A stretch of 64,000 nt of DNA, taken from assembly GCA_026391005.1 (NCBI GenBank), contig JAPLEV010000019.1, positions 43,137 to 107,136 on the forward strand, written 5' to 3'. The stretch is from Flavobacteriia bacterium (GTDB taxonomy: Bacteria; Bacteroidota; Bacteroidia; Flavobacteriales_D; Crocinitomicaceae). A program made the position numbers and the translations under genes. Positions 47,362 through 58,174 of this stretch are shown here, piece by piece. The number at the start of each line of letters is the position of its first letter. Positions within the stretch are counted from its first letter, which is position 1. The notes below the pieces were generated by a model. It searched no databases. It was not told where the DNA came from and was given only the letters and a program-made list of their open reading frames with translations.

Positions 47362-47937
47362 TTACAATACTTTTAATGCTTCTTTGATTAATTTTTCAAC
47401 CGCTAAGCCACCTGAATCAACTCTATCAATAGCTTTTTCAGCAGCTTTTTTGTCGAAGCCCAAAGAAACGAGGGCATTTAACGCATCAAATCGGTTTATA
47501 TTGCCTTCTCCAGATGTGTTTTCTGATCTTTCCGCAATTTTCATAACTTTACCCTTCAGATCAATAATAACACGTTGCGCTGTTTTTGCTCCAATTCCTT
47601 TTATTCTTTGAATGGTGGCAACATCCTCTGACTGAATTGCATGAGCAATTTCTTCTGGCACCAATGAAGACAACATAATCATTGCGATATTAGGACCAAT
47701 TCCTGAAACACTAATCAAAAAATTAAACATTTCCCTTTCTTCTTTGGTTGCAAAGCCATATAAAAGTTGAGCATCCTCTCGAACAATAAGTTTAGTAAAA
47801 ATTCGAATTGCCTCTCCTGCACCAATAGCCGTATAGGTATTGAGGGAGATTTTAACCTCATAGCCAACACCGCCGCATTCTACAATTATTTCGGTTGGAT
47901 TTTTCTCTACTAGCTTTCCGTTTAATTGTGCTATCAT
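47362..47937 (-). CDS. ruvA: Holliday junction DNA helicase subunit RuvA
   Basis: This 191-residue protein binds four-way junctions and recruits RuvB. The N-terminal OB domain is MIAQLNGKLVEKNPTEIIVE; two helix-hairpin-helix motifs follow (VSGIGPNIAMIMLS, IKGIGAKTAQRVIIDLK); the C-terminal UBA-like domain (LVSLGFDKKAAEKAIDRV) contacts RuvB. It lies between maeB and sprA with single-base gaps, a gene order that I recall from other Bacteroidota. Confidence 0.97.
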   Translation of the reverse strand: MIAQLNGKLVEKNPTEIIVECGGVGYEVKISLNTYTAIGAGEAIRIFTKLIVREDAQLLYGFATKEEREMFNFLISVSGIGPNIAMIMLSSLVPEEIAHAIQSEDVATIQRIKGIGAKTAQRVIIDLKGKVMKIAERSENTSGEGNINRFDALNALVSLGFDKKAAEKAIDRVDSGGLAVEKLIKEALKVL

Positions 47938-47938
47938 G

Positions 47939-50203
47939 TTATTTATTTTGGGCGTCTATAACTGCAATTTTTACCATGTTTACAATTTCTCTAACAGTGG
48001 AGCCAAGTTGAACAACATGTATTGATTTTTTGAAACCTATTAAAATTGGTCCTATGGCATCACCTTCGGTCATTTGTTGTAATAATTTATAAGCAATATT
48101 TCCTGAAGATAAATTTGGAAAAATCAATGTATTTACCTCCTTGTTTGCTAATGCTGAAAAAGAAAATTTCTCATTCATTAATTCGGAATTAAGGGCAAAA
48201 TTAGCTTGCATTTCTCCATCTACTATCAAATTTGGGTGCTTAGCATGTAAAATTTCAACGGCGCGTCCCATTTTTTCAGCATCCTCGCCAGGAGAAGAAC
48301 CAAAATTTGAATAACTCAATAATGCTATTTTTGGGATTACCTTTAGTTTCCGTATTGTTTTTGCGACGTTAACCGTAATTTCTGCTATTTGCTCTGCATT
48401 TGGGTTTAGATTGACGGTTGTATCTGCTAAAAATAAAGGGCCTCGTTTCGAATTTAAAATATACATGCCAGCAATTCGATTTACATCATTTTCAAGACCG
48501 ATGATATGCAATAAGGGCTTTAGTGCTGAACGATAGCTCCTTGTTAAACCTGTAATCATGGCATCTGCTTGCCCAGTCTCTACCATCATTGCACCAAAAT
48601 GGTTTCTTTCCCGCATGAGTTGAATGGCTTCAAATTCCAAAATACCACGTCTTTTTCTTTTAGAAAAAAATGCTTTTCCGAAATTAATTCGGGCTTCCTC
48701 CTGTTTTTTATCCTTAGGGTCGATTATCGTTACTTCAGGTAATTCAACTGCGTATTCAGCAATTAATGCTTTTATTTTTTCTTTATTTCCTAATAATATG
48801 GGCATGGCTACTCCTTCTTCAAATGCAATCTGTGCTGCTTTAAGAATTTTCACATTGTCACCTTCTGGATAGACAACTGTTTTAGGATTCCGTTGTGCTT
48901 TAAAAGTTATGTCACGCACTAATTTATTATCAAGGCCTAATCTACTTTTGAGCTGGTTTTCATATAGCTCCCAATCCTTGATAGGATTTTTAGCGACACC
49001 CGAATCCATCGCCGCTTTTGCAACTGCTGGAGCAACATAGTAAATTAATCGAGGATCAAGTGGTTTAGGAATAATTTGGTCCCTTCCAAACGAAATATTT
49101 TTTTCTCCATAGGCCTCAATTACCTCTTCTGGAATTGTTTCCTTTGCTAAAGCGGCAATCGCTTTTACTGCAGCAAGCTTCATTTCTTCATTAATGGTTG
49201 TCGCTCTAACATCCAGCGCACCTCTAAAAATAAATGGAAAACCCAATACATTGTTGACTTGATTAGGATGGTCAGATCGCCCTGTAGCCATAATAATATC
49301 TTTTCTGACAGATGTTGCCTCCTTATATGATATTTCAGGTTCGGGGTTAGCTAAAGCAAAAACAATTGGATCTTTTGCCATTATCTTGATCATTTCCTTT
49401 GTCACTAAACCCGCTACTGACAATCCTAAAAAAACATCCATATTTTTAAATCCCTTAGCAAAAGGGATATCGACCTTGTGAACAGCAAAAAGCTGCTTCA
49501 TTTCATCTAAGTCCTTACGCTGGCAGGTAAGTAATCCTTTTGAATCGTACATAAAAATGTTTTCCAACCTTGCGCCAAGAGAAAGATATAAAGTAGCACA
49601 AGAGATTGCCGCTGCTCCAGCACCAGAAATAAGGATTTTAACTTTATCGATCTTTTTATCGGCTAATTCTAGGGCATTAATTAAAGCGGAAGAGGAGATA
49701 ATTGCCGTTCCGTGTTGATCATCATGCATAACAGGAATGTCCAACTCTTCTTTCAAGCGACGTTCAATTTCAAAAGCTTCGGGTGCTTTAATATCCTCTA
49801 GATTGATCCCTCCAAATGTGGGTGAGATGGCTTTAACTGTTTGAATGAATAATTCAGGATCGCTTGCATCAATCTCGATATCAAATACATCAATATCCGC
49901 AAATATTTTAAACAAAAGTCCTTTTCCTTCCATAACCGGTTTAGAAGCCAAAGGCCCAATATTTCCTAAGCCAAGAACAGCGGTTCCATTTGAAATTACC
50001 GCCACAAGGTTAGATTTGGCCGTGTACTTGTATACATCGTCTGGATTTTCAGCAATCTTTAGACATGGTTCAGCAACTCCCGGAGAATAGGCCAGAGCGA
50101 GATCTCGTTGAGAAGCATATGGCTTAGTCGGTACGACTTCTATTTTCCCTGGGCGCCCAAAAGAATGATAATCTAGTGCGTCTTGTTTTCTTATTTTTGA
50201 CAT
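47939..50203 (-). CDS. maeB: NADP-dependent malic enzyme with phosphotransacetylase domain
   Basis: This 754-residue protein decarboxylates malate to pyruvate with NADP. The malic domain (1-430) shows [52 protein letters not shown] and the nucleotide loop [14 protein letters not shown]. The C-terminal 320 residues are a phosphate acetyltransferase-like domain ([35 protein letters not shown]), which in this family mainly controls activity via acetyl-CoA. It starts 36 nt after odhB and ends 1 nt before ruvA. Confidence 0.95.
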   Translation of the reverse strand: MSKIRKQDALDYHSFGRPGKIEVVPTKPYASQRDLALAYSPGVAEPCLKIAENPDDVYKYTAKSNLVAVISNGTAVLGLGNIGPLASKPVMEGKGLLFKIFADIDVFDIEIDASDPELFIQTVKAISPTFGGINLEDIKAPEAFEIERRLKEELDIPVMHDDQHGTAIISSSALINALELADKKIDKVKILISGAGAAAISCATLYLSLGARLENIFMYDSKGLLTCQRKDLDEMKQLFAVHKVDIPFAKGFKNMDVFLGLSVAGLVTKEMIKIMAKDPIVFALANPEPEISYKEATSVRKDIIMATGRSDHPNQVNNVLGFPFIFRGALDVRATTINEEMKLAAVKAIAALAKETIPEEVIEAYGEKNISFGRDQIIPKPLDPRLIYYVAPAVAKAAMDSGVAKNPIKDWELYENQLKSRLGLDNKLVRDITFKAQRNPKTVVYPEGDNVKILKAAQIAFEEGVAMPILLGNKEKIKALIAEYAVELPEVTIIDPKDKKQEEARINFGKAFFSKRKRRGILEFEAIQLMRERNHFGAMMVETGQADAMITGLTRSYRSALKPLLHIIGLENDVNRIAGMYILNSKRGPLFLADTTVNLNPNAEQIAEITVNVAKTIRKLKVIPKIALLSYSNFGSSPGEDAEKMGRAVEILHAKHPNLIVDGEMQANFALNSELMNEKFSFSALANKEVNTLIFPNLSSGNIAYKLLQQMTEGDAIGPILIGFKKSIHVVQLGSTVREIVNMVKIAVIDAQNK

Positions 50204-50239
50204 TAAATAGTATCTTAGTTAAATTGATTATAGTTGGTC

Positions 50240-51487
50240 TTACAAGCCCAAAAGAACTTGATTAATATCCTTAGCGCCAAAAAGCATTCTTTCAGGATTT
50301 TCCAACATTTCCTTAACCTTTACAAGAAAGCCAACTGATTCTTTCCCATCTATAATTCGGTGATCATATGACAATGCTACATACATTATCGGTCTTATTT
50401 CAACCTTTCCATTAATCGCCACTGGACGATCAACAATATTATGCATTCCAAGAATCGCGGCTTGAGGAGGATTAATAATTGGGGTAGAAAGCATTGATCC
50501 AAAAACACCCCCATTTGTGATTGTAAAAGTTCCGCCCGCCATTTCATCTGGAGTTATCTTACCGTCCCGAGCCTTAATGGCTAATCGCTTTATTTCACGT
50601 TCTATTTCAGCCAATGACATTTGCTCTGCATTTCTAATAACTGGAACCATCAATCCTTTCGGAGATGATACAGCAACGCCAATATCTGCATATTGATGAT
50701 AGATTATTTCCGTATTATCGATTTGACCGTTAACCGCCGGGTACAGATTTAATGCCTCTGTTACTGCTTTTGTAAAAAACGACATAAAGCCAAGATTAAC
50801 ATCATGCTTCTTTGCAAAAGCATCTTTGTACTTCGCTCTCAAATCCATTATTGGCTTCATATCAACCTCATTGAAGGTAGTCAGCATGGCGGTTTCATTT
50901 TTAACGGCCACCAATCGTTCCGAAATTTTTCTGCGAAGCATCGACATTTTAACGCTAGATTTTTCCCTTGTCCCTCCCCAATTGGAAAGTTCCGAAGTAT
51001 TGAATCCATTCGAAAGTGCACTATTAACATCCTGCTTTGTAATTCGCCCATCCTTACCTGATGGCATAATTTGAGAAGCTGTTAACTTATTTTCAGCCAT
51101 TAATTTTGCAGCGGCAGGCGATGCACTTCCTGCAGCATAATTATCCGCTGTTGGAATGGGATCTGGATTGGGTGTTAATTTAGGTGTGGCTGCAGCATTT
51201 GGCGCATTAACAATATTCTCTGATGTTACAATTCCCTCTGGCTTAGCGGCATCAGTATTAATCATACAAACCACCTGACCAACTTTTACGACATCACCTA
51301 CGGATGCTAACAAAGTAATTACGCCAGATTCCTCGGCAGGTAGCTCCAACGTAGCTTTGTCGGAATCTACTTCAGCAATCGCTTGGTCTTTACTTACATA
51401 ATCACCGTCAGCTACTAACCAAGCAGCAATTTCTACCTCGGATATAGACTCGCCTGGTGAAGGGACTTTCATTTCTAATTTTGCCAT
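50240..51487 (-). CDS. odhB: 2-oxoglutarate dehydrogenase E2, dihydrolipoyl succinyltransferase
   Basis: This 415-residue enzyme transfers succinyl groups from lipoamide to CoA. The lipoyl domain carries K44 in [13 protein letters not shown]. An Ala/Pro-rich linker leads to the subunit-binding domain ([20 protein letters not shown]). The catalytic domain ends with [16 protein letters not shown], with His376 and Asp380 as active-site residues by my count. It starts 16 nt after odhA ends. Confidence 0.96.
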   Translation of the reverse strand: MAKLEMKVPSPGESISEVEIAAWLVADGDYVSKDQAIAEVDSDKATLELPAEESGVITLLASVGDVVKVGQVVCMINTDAAKPEGIVTSENIVNAPNAAATPKLTPNPDPIPTADNYAAGSASPAAAKLMAENKLTASQIMPSGKDGRITKQDVNSALSNGFNTSELSNWGGTREKSSVKMSMLRRKISERLVAVKNETAMLTTFNEVDMKPIMDLRAKYKDAFAKKHDVNLGFMSFFTKAVTEALNLYPAVNGQIDNTEIIYHQYADIGVAVSSPKGLMVPVIRNAEQMSLAEIEREIKRLAIKARDGKITPDEMAGGTFTITNGGVFGSMLSTPIINPPQAAILGMHNIVDRPVAINGKVEIRPIMYVALSYDHRIIDGKESVGFLVKVKEMLENPERMLFGAKDINQVLLGL

Positions 51488-51503
51488 GATTTTTTCATTT
51501 AGT

Positions 51504-54221
51504 TTATTTTCCCTTTGAATAAGAAAACAAGCGTTCGTATAAATAATCTAGTCTTTTTTCGTGTAATTTTTTTGATCCTTCAGCAGATGCAGCGGAGGCT
51601 GGCCGGCATATTCCAATTAAATTAGCATCTTTAAAATTCATTGCCATATAGGCCCATGCCCCCATGTTTTGGGGTTCTTCTTGAGCCCAAATAACATTTT
51701 TGGCTTTGTATTTTTTCAATATATCGGATAATTGTTTCTGAGGCAATGGATATAATTGTTCTACTCGTACAAAAGCCATATTTGATGCATTTAATTCCCT
51801 TGCTTTAGCTTTGGCCTCATAATAGAATTTTCCTGAACAAAGGACAACAGTATCTATTGATTTTACAATTACTCCCTCATCATCTATAACCTCTTGAAAG
51901 GAACCTTTTGCCATTTGCTCCATTGTTGAAGTGGCCTCTGGATGACGAAGAATTGCTTTCGGAGAAAAAACAATTAATGGTTTTCTGAAATCTCTTTTCA
52001 ATTGCCTTCTCAAAACGTGAAAATGATTCGCCGGAGTAGATGTATTTACAATTTGGATATTTAAATCTGCAGATTGCTGAAGGAAACGTTCCATTCTACC
52101 GCTTGAATGTTCGGCTCCCTGACCTTCGTAACCATGGGGCAACAGCAGTACTAGTCCACTTTGGGTAGCCCATTTATCCTCTCCTGAAGTAATAAATTGA
52201 TCGACCATTATTTGAGCACCATTAAAAAAATCGCCAAATTGTGCCTCCCAAATTGTGAGAGTTCTAGGTGTTGCTAAAGAATATCCGTATTCAAAACCCA
52301 GTACACCGTATTCCGACAATAGTGAATTATAGATCGTAAAATTCGCTTGGTTTTCCCCCAGTAAATTTAAGGTTACGATTTCTTCTTCAGTGTCTTCTGT
52401 AATAACAACGGCATGACGATGTGAAAAAGTTCCTCTTTCCACGTCTTGTCCAGAAATTCTAACAGGGTGACCTTCAACTAATAAGGATGCATAAGCCAGC
52501 ATTTCAGCAGATCCCCAATCTACTTTATTATTTAAATATGAATTTGCCCTATCATCAAAAATCTTAGCAATTTTTCTAAAGTATTTTTTCTCAGCAGGAA
52601 GAGTGGCTAGTTTTTTTCCTAATTCGAATAATTTTTCAAGCGGCACTCCTGTTTCAGGTGACTTTTCGAAATCTTTAGGCGAAGCGTAACGATAACCTTC
52701 CCACGTTTCACTCAAAAAATCATACACGAGTGCTTTATCACTTTTTCTTGATTCAAGAAATTCATCTTCCAAAAATCTATTGTATTGCTCTTCAATTGTC
52801 TTGACTTCGGCATCATTTATTATGCCTTCAGAATGAAGCTGGTCAAAGTAAATATCTTTTGGATTCGGATGTTTTGCTATTAAATTGTAGAGCGATGGCT
52901 GCGTAAATTTTGGTTCATCACCTTCGTTATGACCATATTTACGATAACATAATAAATCAATAAAAATATCCCTTTTAAATTCCTGACGGTATTCAATTGC
53001 AATTTCCATAGCCTGAACGACTGCTTCAATATCATCCCCATTGACATGAAATACGGGACAGCGAGTAGTTTTTGCGACATCGGTACAGTATGTCGAAGAT
53101 CGACCATCAAGATAATTTGTAGTGAAACCAACTTGATTATTAATAATAATGTGAATGGTACCGCCTACCGTATAGCCATCCAGATGGGCCATTTGAATAG
53201 TTTCATAAACGATTCCTTGTCCTGCAATAGCTGCATCACCATGAATAAGCACCGGACAAACTTTAGAGTCATCTTCAAAAAGGCAGTCAATTTTAGCTCT
53301 TGCAATACCTTCTACTACAGTATTCACGGCTTCAAGATGCGACGGATTAGGGGAAAGCGTAACACCAATTTCTTTTCCATTGGATAAGTTAATTTTTGTT
53401 GAAAACCCCTGGTGATATTTTACATCTCCATCAAATGTTGACTCAAAATCAAACTCTTTGCCTTCAAATTCCGAAAAAATATCTCTGGGACGTTTCTGAA
53501 AAATATTTACCAGTGTATTTAACCTTCCTCGGTGGGCCATTCCCATAACAAAATAGCTGAGACCTAAATCAGATCCTCTGTGAATTAAAGCATCTAATGC
53601 TGGAATCAATGCCTCTCCACCCTCGATAGAAAATCGCTTTTGACCCACAAATTTTTTACCTAAAAACTGCTCAAAACTTGACGCTTGATTAAGCTTATTA
53701 AAAATACTTAATTTTTCTTCCCTTGAATATACTTGTTTTTTAACCGCTTCCATTTTTGTCTTAATCCATTCCAATCTCTTAGGCGTACGTATATAGGTAT
53801 ATTCGACACCTATTGAAGAACAATAGGATAATTCGAGGTGAGCTATGATGTTTTTCAAGGTAGTAATCCCTAAACCTAAATCATTTCCTGCTTGAAATTT
53901 TTCTGACAAATCAGTATCCTTAAGCCCAAAATTCTCTATTGCTAGCGTTGGCAGATACTTCCTTCTTTCTCTAACAGGATTCGTTTTAGTGAAAAGATGC
54001 CCCCGAGTTCTATAGCTATTTATTAAATTAAGTACCTTAAATTCCTTTTGAAAATTTTCTGGAATTGATCCCTCATTATCGTAAACAGTTTTAGCAAATT
54101 CGAAACCTTCGAAAAACTTCTTCCACCCTTCATCGACACTCTCTGGGTCCAAACAATACTGATTATACAGAAATTCAATTGCATTTACATCTGCACTACC
54201 CAAATACGAGACTTTATCCAT
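51504..54221 (-). CDS. odhA: 2-oxoglutarate dehydrogenase E1 component
   Basis: This 905-residue thiamine diphosphate enzyme decarboxylates 2-oxoglutarate in the TCA cycle. The N-terminal tail that binds the complex is [19 protein letters not shown]. The cofactor pocket is visible as [19 protein letters not shown] and [20 protein letters not shown]. The transketolase-like C-terminal half contains [20 protein letters not shown] and [14 protein letters not shown]. It is the first gene of the odhA-odhB-maeB-ruvA-sprA-GNAT run, with a good promoter box upstream. Confidence 0.97.
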   Translation of the reverse strand: MDKVSYLGSADVNAIEFLYNQYCLDPESVDEGWKKFFEGFEFAKTVYDNEGSIPENFQKEFKVLNLINSYRTRGHLFTKTNPVRERRKYLPTLAIENFGLKDTDLSEKFQAGNDLGLGITTLKNIIAHLELSYCSSIGVEYTYIRTPKRLEWIKTKMEAVKKQVYSREEKLSIFNKLNQASSFEQFLGKKFVGQKRFSIEGGEALIPALDALIHRGSDLGLSYFVMGMAHRGRLNTLVNIFQKRPRDIFSEFEGKEFDFESTFDGDVKYHQGFSTKINLSNGKEIGVTLSPNPSHLEAVNTVVEGIARAKIDCLFEDDSKVCPVLIHGDAAIAGQGIVYETIQMAHLDGYTVGGTIHIIINNQVGFTTNYLDGRSSTYCTDVAKTTRCPVFHVNGDDIEAVVQAMEIAIEYRQEFKRDIFIDLLCYRKYGHNEGDEPKFTQPSLYNLIAKHPNPKDIYFDQLHSEGIINDAEVKTIEEQYNRFLEDEFLESRKSDKALVYDFLSETWEGYRYASPKDFEKSPETGVPLEKLFELGKKLATLPAEKKYFRKIAKIFDDRANSYLNNKVDWGSAEMLAYASLLVEGHPVRISGQDVERGTFSHRHAVVITEDTEEEIVTLNLLGENQANFTIYNSLLSEYGVLGFEYGYSLATPRTLTIWEAQFGDFFNGAQIMVDQFITSGEDKWATQSGLVLLLPHGYEGQGAEHSSGRMERFLQQSADLNIQIVNTSTPANHFHVLRRQLKRDFRKPLIVFSPKAILRHPEATSTMEQMAKGSFQEVIDDEGVIVKSIDTVVLCSGKFYYEAKAKARELNASNMAFVRVEQLYPLPQKQLSDILKKYKAKNVIWAQEEPQNMGAWAYMAMNFKDANLIGICRPASAASAEGSKKLHEKRLDYLYERLFSYSKGK

Positions 54222-54247
54222 ACTAACTAATCACTGAATTAAGATAA

Positions 54248-54255
54248 CAAAGTTA
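54248..54255 (-). promoter_or_regulatory. TAnnTTTG promoter box of odhA
   Basis: TAACTTTG on the minus strand ends 26 nt before the odhA ATG. It is the clearest promoter for the run of genes down to sprA. Confidence 0.6.
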
Positions 54256-54330
54256 AGTATTTAAGGATAAAAAACCACTATAAATAGTTGGAAATTATCC
54301 CTACAGTTAAAGCAGCTTTTTGTGGACAAA

Positions 54331-54708
54331 TTATTTAAAACTATTAATAATAAATTTAATCCAAGATAAAATTAAGATGAGCCCACCAACAGGAGTAATT
54401 GGACCTAAAAAAGAAAGTGAAAAAGGACTTAATTCTTTAAGCGAAATAGCATAAATAGAGCCACAAAAAAGAATTAGCCCTATTAGCATTCCCATTGAAA
54501 TAGGGCGCAAATTAAAGGTTAATTTATCTTTAGAAAAACCCAAAATCAAAAATCCCAGTGCTTGATAAAACTGATACCTAACACCTACTTCGAAAGTGGC
54601 AAGTGATTGTTCATCAATAATTCCCTTTAAAGCGTGAGCACCGAAAGCACCAAAAATAATTGCCAAAGTAAAAAGAACTGAGCCTACTCGAATTTCGAAC
54701 TTATCCAT
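54331..54708 (-). CDS. DUF423 family small membrane protein
   Basis: This 125-residue protein has four hydrophobic helices and the DUF423 signature: GAFGAHALKGIIDEQSLATF, VRYQFYQALGFL, LFCGSIYAISL and the closing LGPITPVGGLILILSWI. Members are inner-membrane proteins of unknown biochemical role. It stands alone and diverges from the lipoprotein-Mrp-NifU operon. Confidence 0.9.
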   Translation of the reverse strand: MDKFEIRVGSVLFTLAIIFGAFGAHALKGIIDEQSLATFEVGVRYQFYQALGFLILGFSKDKLTFNLRPISMGMLIGLILFCGSIYAISLKELSPFSLSFLGPITPVGGLILILSWIKFIINSFK

Positions 54709-54732
54709 TGTATTAATTAGTTAGACATTAGA

Positions 54733-54740
54733 CAAAACTA
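54733..54740 (-). promoter_or_regulatory. TAnnTTTG promoter box of the DUF423 gene
   Basis: TAGTTTTG on the minus strand ends 24 nt before the ATG at 54708. Confidence 0.5.
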
Positions 54741-54756
54741 ACAATCTTATATTTAT

Positions 54757-54764
54757 TATCTTTG
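54757..54764 (+). promoter_or_regulatory. TAnnTTTG promoter box 3 nt from the lipoprotein start
   Basis: TATCTTTG ends 3 nt before the ATG at 54768. It would drive the lipoprotein-Mrp-NifU operon, apparently without a leader. Confidence 0.6.
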
Positions 54765-54767
54765 CAT

Positions 54768-55355
54768 ATGAGAAAAAGTAATGCAATTTTTTATTGGCGA
54801 ATAATACTTGTTTTATTACTGTTCAGTTCCTGTTCAGTCAAAGACGAAAATGGCCTTACAGAAGAACAAGCCAATCAAGAAGAAGATAAATATTATCAAT
54901 TCAGGGAATTAATTTTAACAGACTACGATTTTAGCGCAACGATAAAGGTTCCGGATGAAACAGCAGGTATCGGTGCTTCATTTAAACCAGTGATTTCACA
55001 CGAAGAGGATTTTAAATGGATGATATCAGCAGGTCCTAATTTCAGTTTGTATATTGAAGACTACGGCGATTACGATATGTTAATGGATGAATTTAAGAAA
55101 AAAATCAAGACTAGCAACTTATTCAAAATCGATATCCTTGGAGAAAGGAATGGTATTATTTGTTACAGTCGACAAATTAAAGCAAGTTCTTCGAGCCCCA
55201 AAATAGGAAATTCAATAAAGACTACCTATCACCTTTATGCTGTAAAACACCTTGGTGGTGTTAGCTACGAAATTAAAAATAAAGAAGAGGGTGACACAAA
55301 AAAAACAATCGAACTTATGGAAAAATCGGTTGAATCATTAAAACTTATTAAATGA
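54768..55355 (+). CDS. Lipoprotein of unknown function
   Basis: From ATG 54768 the protein is 195 residues; an in-frame TTG at 54762 belongs to the promoter box. The signal peptide ends in lipobox LFSSC (IILVLLLFSSCSVKDENG). The mature part is charged and alpha/beta in character (DYDFSATIKVPDETAG, KWMISAGPNFSLYIEDYG); no family recognised. It overlaps the Mrp gene by 4 nt (ATGA), so it is made with the Fe-S assembly genes, though a periplasmic lipoprotein is an odd partner for them. Confidence 0.7.
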   Translation: MRKSNAIFYWRIILVLLLFSSCSVKDENGLTEEQANQEEDKYYQFRELILTDYDFSATIKVPDETAGIGASFKPVISHEEDFKWMISAGPNFSLYIEDYGDYDMLMDEFKKKIKTSNLFKIDILGERNGIICYSRQIKASSSSPKIGNSIKTTYHLYAVKHLGGVSYEIKNKEEGDTKKTIELMEKSVESLKLIK

Positions 55356-56440
55356 GCATTACGCGAGAACAGATAGAAGCGCTTTTAGAAAAAATTCAAG
55401 ATCCCGATCTCAAGAAAGGATTGGTTAGCGCAAAGTTAGTGCAGGAAATAATAATCAATACAGATCAAATTAAGGTAATTGTTTCCATTTCGAATCCTGC
55501 TTTACATGCACGGAAAAGAATGCAAGATGCCGTTATTTTTAATCTCCAAAGAGAACTTGGCAAAGAAATACCTATCCAATGTGAGGTAAACAGCAGCGCC
55601 GCTGATGAACGGAAGTCAAGTAGAACAATTTTGCCCGCCGTCAAAAAAATAATTGCCGTTGCATCTGGAAAAGGGGGAGTCGGGAAGTCTACCATTACCT
55701 CTAATATAGCTGGTGGCTTAGCTAAAAAAGGATTTCGTGTAGGAATTATTGATGCTGATATTTATGGCCCGTCTATTCCAACGATGTTTGATTTAGTTGG
55801 CGAACGACCTAAGATGATCGACGTTGACGGGAAGCAATTGATAGAGCCGATTAAGAGCTACGACATCAAAATACTTTCCATAGGTTTTTTTACCGACCAA
55901 GACAATGCGGTAGTTTGGCGTGGCCCGATGGCGTCCAAAGCATTAACACAGATGATAAGTGATGCTCATTGGGGGGAATTAGATTATCTCCTAATTGATT
56001 TGCCACCAGGAACCGGAGATATTCATTTATCCCTAATTCAAACCGCACCACTAGATGGCGTTGTAATCGTGAGCACGCCACAAGAAGTTGCTTTAGCTGA
56101 CGCAAGACGCGGAATAAATATGTTTAAAATGGATGGAATTAAGGTTCCAATCATTGGGATTGTTGAAAATATGGCTTGGTTTACCCCGGAGGAGCTCCCG
56201 AATAACAAATATTATATTTTTGGGCGTGATGGCGCTAAGAATTTAGCAGAAGGAATGAAGGTTCCTTTTTTAGGCGCAATTCCTTTGGTACAAAGTGTCA
56301 GGGAGGCGGGAGACGCAGGACGCCCGGCTGTTTTTCAAAGTGAAACCCTAATGTCTATTGCATTTGACGAATTAGTTGATACCTTTATATCGCAATTAGA
56401 AATAATAAACAAAGAAAAAGCGCAACAAGGTGTCAATTGA
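55352..56440 (+). CDS. apbC: Mrp/NBP35 family Fe-S cluster carrier ATPase
   Basis: This 362-residue cytoplasmic ATPase delivers Fe-S clusters to apoproteins. An N-terminal MIP18/DUF59 domain (1-90) precedes the deviant Walker A GKGGVGKST at 106-114, then DADIYGPSIPTMF, LIDLPPGTGDIHLSL and VENMAWFTPEELPNN. The CxxC of some Mrp proteins is not present at the C-terminus. It overlaps the NifU-like gene by 11 nt, which fits a joint role in cluster transfer. Confidence 0.93.
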   Translation: MSITREQIEALLEKIQDPDLKKGLVSAKLVQEIIINTDQIKVIVSISNPALHARKRMQDAVIFNLQRELGKEIPIQCEVNSSAADERKSSRTILPAVKKIIAVASGKGGVGKSTITSNIAGGLAKKGFRVGIIDADIYGPSIPTMFDLVGERPKMIDVDGKQLIEPIKSYDIKILSIGFFTDQDNAVVWRGPMASKALTQMISDAHWGELDYLLIDLPPGTGDIHLSLIQTAPLDGVVIVSTPQEVALADARRGINMFKMDGIKVPIIGIVENMAWFTPEELPNNKYYIFGRDGAKNLAEGMKVPFLGAIPLVQSVREAGDAGRPAVFQSETLMSIAFDELVDTFISQLEIINKEKAQQGVN

Positions 56441-56678
56441 TAGAGCAACAATAGAAGAGAAAGTATTACTTGCCATCGAGCAGATAAGGCCGTTTTTACA
56501 TGCTGATGGAGGCGACGTTGAATTAGTTGAGGTGAGTGAAAACAATACCGTAAAAGTTCGTTTAACCGGCTCCTGCAAGGATTGCTCCATGAAAGAGTCT
56601 ACCATGAAAGGTGGAATCGAAGAAAGCATTAAAAAAGCCGTTCCGGAAATCAGTGCTGTATTAGCCGTTGAAGACTAA
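56430..56678 (+). CDS. NifU-like C-terminal domain Fe-S scaffold protein
   Basis: This 82-residue protein begins at GTG 56430, inside the end of the Mrp gene. It is a stand-alone NifU C-terminal domain: IRPFLHADGGDVELVEV and the cluster-binding pair CKDC followed by SMKESTMKGGIE. It can hold a Fe-S cluster and hand it to targets, probably together with the Mrp ATPase. Confidence 0.92.
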   Translation: MSIDRATIEEKVLLAIEQIRPFLHADGGDVELVEVSENNTVKVRLTGSCKDCSMKESTMKGGIEESIKKAVPEISAVLAVED

Positions 56679-56690
56679 ATTACTAGTAAT

Positions 56691-58136
56691 TTATTCATAT
56701 TTTATAAAAATATTTTTGGGCTCTGTAAAAAAGCGCAAGGCCTCTAAACCTCCCTCTCGACCAACTCCAGAAGCCTTCATGCCGCCAAAAGGTGTCCTTA
56801 AGTCTCTTACCAACCAAGCGTTTACCCATACGATACCCATGTTTAATTGATCTGCAACGCGATGTGCTTTTTTAACATCCATTGTCCATACTGAACTCGC
56901 CAAGCCATATTTTGTATCATTCGCCATCATCAATACTTCCTCTTCTGTATCAAAAGGCATAATGGTAACGACAGGTCCGAAAATCTCTTCCTGATTCGTT
57001 TTACAATCATATGGCAAGGATTCAAAAATGGTTGGTTCCAAATAAAATCCCTTATCATGAGGCGAAGGTAAAAATACCCTATTACCGCCCGTTAGTAATT
57101 TTCCACCTTCTGATTTGGCTAGATCAATATACCCGAGTACCTTTTTTAAATGACTTTCAGAAACAATTGCGCCAAGATTAGCCCGAGGGTTCTCAGGAAA
57201 AGAAACAACTGAAGTGGATACTTTAGCGACAAATGCATCCCTAAATTTAGAATAGATTCCACGTTGCACAAAAATTCTAGATCCACACAAACAAATTTGC
57301 CCTTGATTCGAAAAAGAGGACATAATGGTTGTTTTTAATGCGGCCTCAAAATCGCAATCATCAAAGACAATAGTTGGGTTTTTACCTCCTAATTCCAATG
57401 ATAGTTTTTTAAACATTGGTGCGGCCGTTCGGGCAATGTGTTCTCCCGTTGCTGTTCCACCTGTAAATGAAATCGCTTTGATTTTAGGATGTTTAACAAT
57501 TGCATCGCCAATTTTAGCACCGGTACCGTTCAGTATAGTTAATACACCTGGAGGTAATCCGGCTTCAACAGCAATTTCGCCTAACATCGTGGCGGTGTAA
57601 GGAGTTACCTCACTTGGTTTAGCAATAACACAATTTCCTGCCGCAAGCGCGGGTGCAATTTTCCATGAAAATAAATATAAAGGCAAGTTCCATGGTGAGA
57701 TACAGCCAACAATGCCAATTGGTTTTCTTGTTGTATAATTAATCCCAACACCCTCCATATAATGCGATTCGGAAGAAAAATGTAAAATGGCAGTGGCAAA
57801 AAAATGGAAGTTAGAAACTGCTCTTGGAATATCGACGTGTCTGGCAAGAGTTATTGGCTTACCATTATCTCTCGATTCCGCGGCAACAAACTGTTCCATT
57901 CTTTTTTCAATTCCTTCAGAAAATTTCACTAAAATTTTGCTGCGTTGTTCTGAAGGCATAGCAGACCAAATAGGAAAAGCTAATTCTGCTGCTGAAACAG
58001 CAACTGCTAAATCTTTTTCGTCAGAATCAGGAATAAGAGAATATACTGAGCCCGTAGAGGGGTCGATGTTATCAAAATAACGATTGTCGATGGGCACACA
58101 ATAGTTGCCATTAATAAAATTCTGTAATTTCTCCAT
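56691..58136 (-). CDS. Aldehyde dehydrogenase, 2-aminomuconate/2-hydroxymuconate semialdehyde type
   Basis: This 481-residue NAD-dependent aldehyde dehydrogenase has the full family core: GCISPWNLPLYLFSWKIAPA, the cofactor loop FTGGTATGEHIA, the general base in LSLELGGKNP and the catalytic Cys in SNQGQICLCGSRIFV. The CLCGSR context around the nucleophile is characteristic of the ALDH8/aminomuconate semialdehyde dehydrogenase group, suggesting tryptophan (kynurenine) or aromatic breakdown. No other pathway gene is adjacent, so the substrate stays inferred. Convergent with the NifU-like gene, 12 nt apart. Confidence 0.8.
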   Translation of the reverse strand: MEKLQNFINGNYCVPIDNRYFDNIDPSTGSVYSLIPDSDEKDLAVAVSAAELAFPIWSAMPSEQRSKILVKFSEGIEKRMEQFVAAESRDNGKPITLARHVDIPRAVSNFHFFATAILHFSSESHYMEGVGINYTTRKPIGIVGCISPWNLPLYLFSWKIAPALAAGNCVIAKPSEVTPYTATMLGEIAVEAGLPPGVLTILNGTGAKIGDAIVKHPKIKAISFTGGTATGEHIARTAAPMFKKLSLELGGKNPTIVFDDCDFEAALKTTIMSSFSNQGQICLCGSRIFVQRGIYSKFRDAFVAKVSTSVVSFPENPRANLGAIVSESHLKKVLGYIDLAKSEGGKLLTGGNRVFLPSPHDKGFYLEPTIFESLPYDCKTNQEEIFGPVVTIMPFDTEEEVLMMANDTKYGLASSVWTMDVKKAHRVADQLNMGIVWVNAWLVRDLRTPFGGMKASGVGREGGLEALRFFTEPKNIFIKYE

Positions 58137-58174
58137 GCAGTTAATTGAACTACAAATTTGAGAAAAAGAAACTA

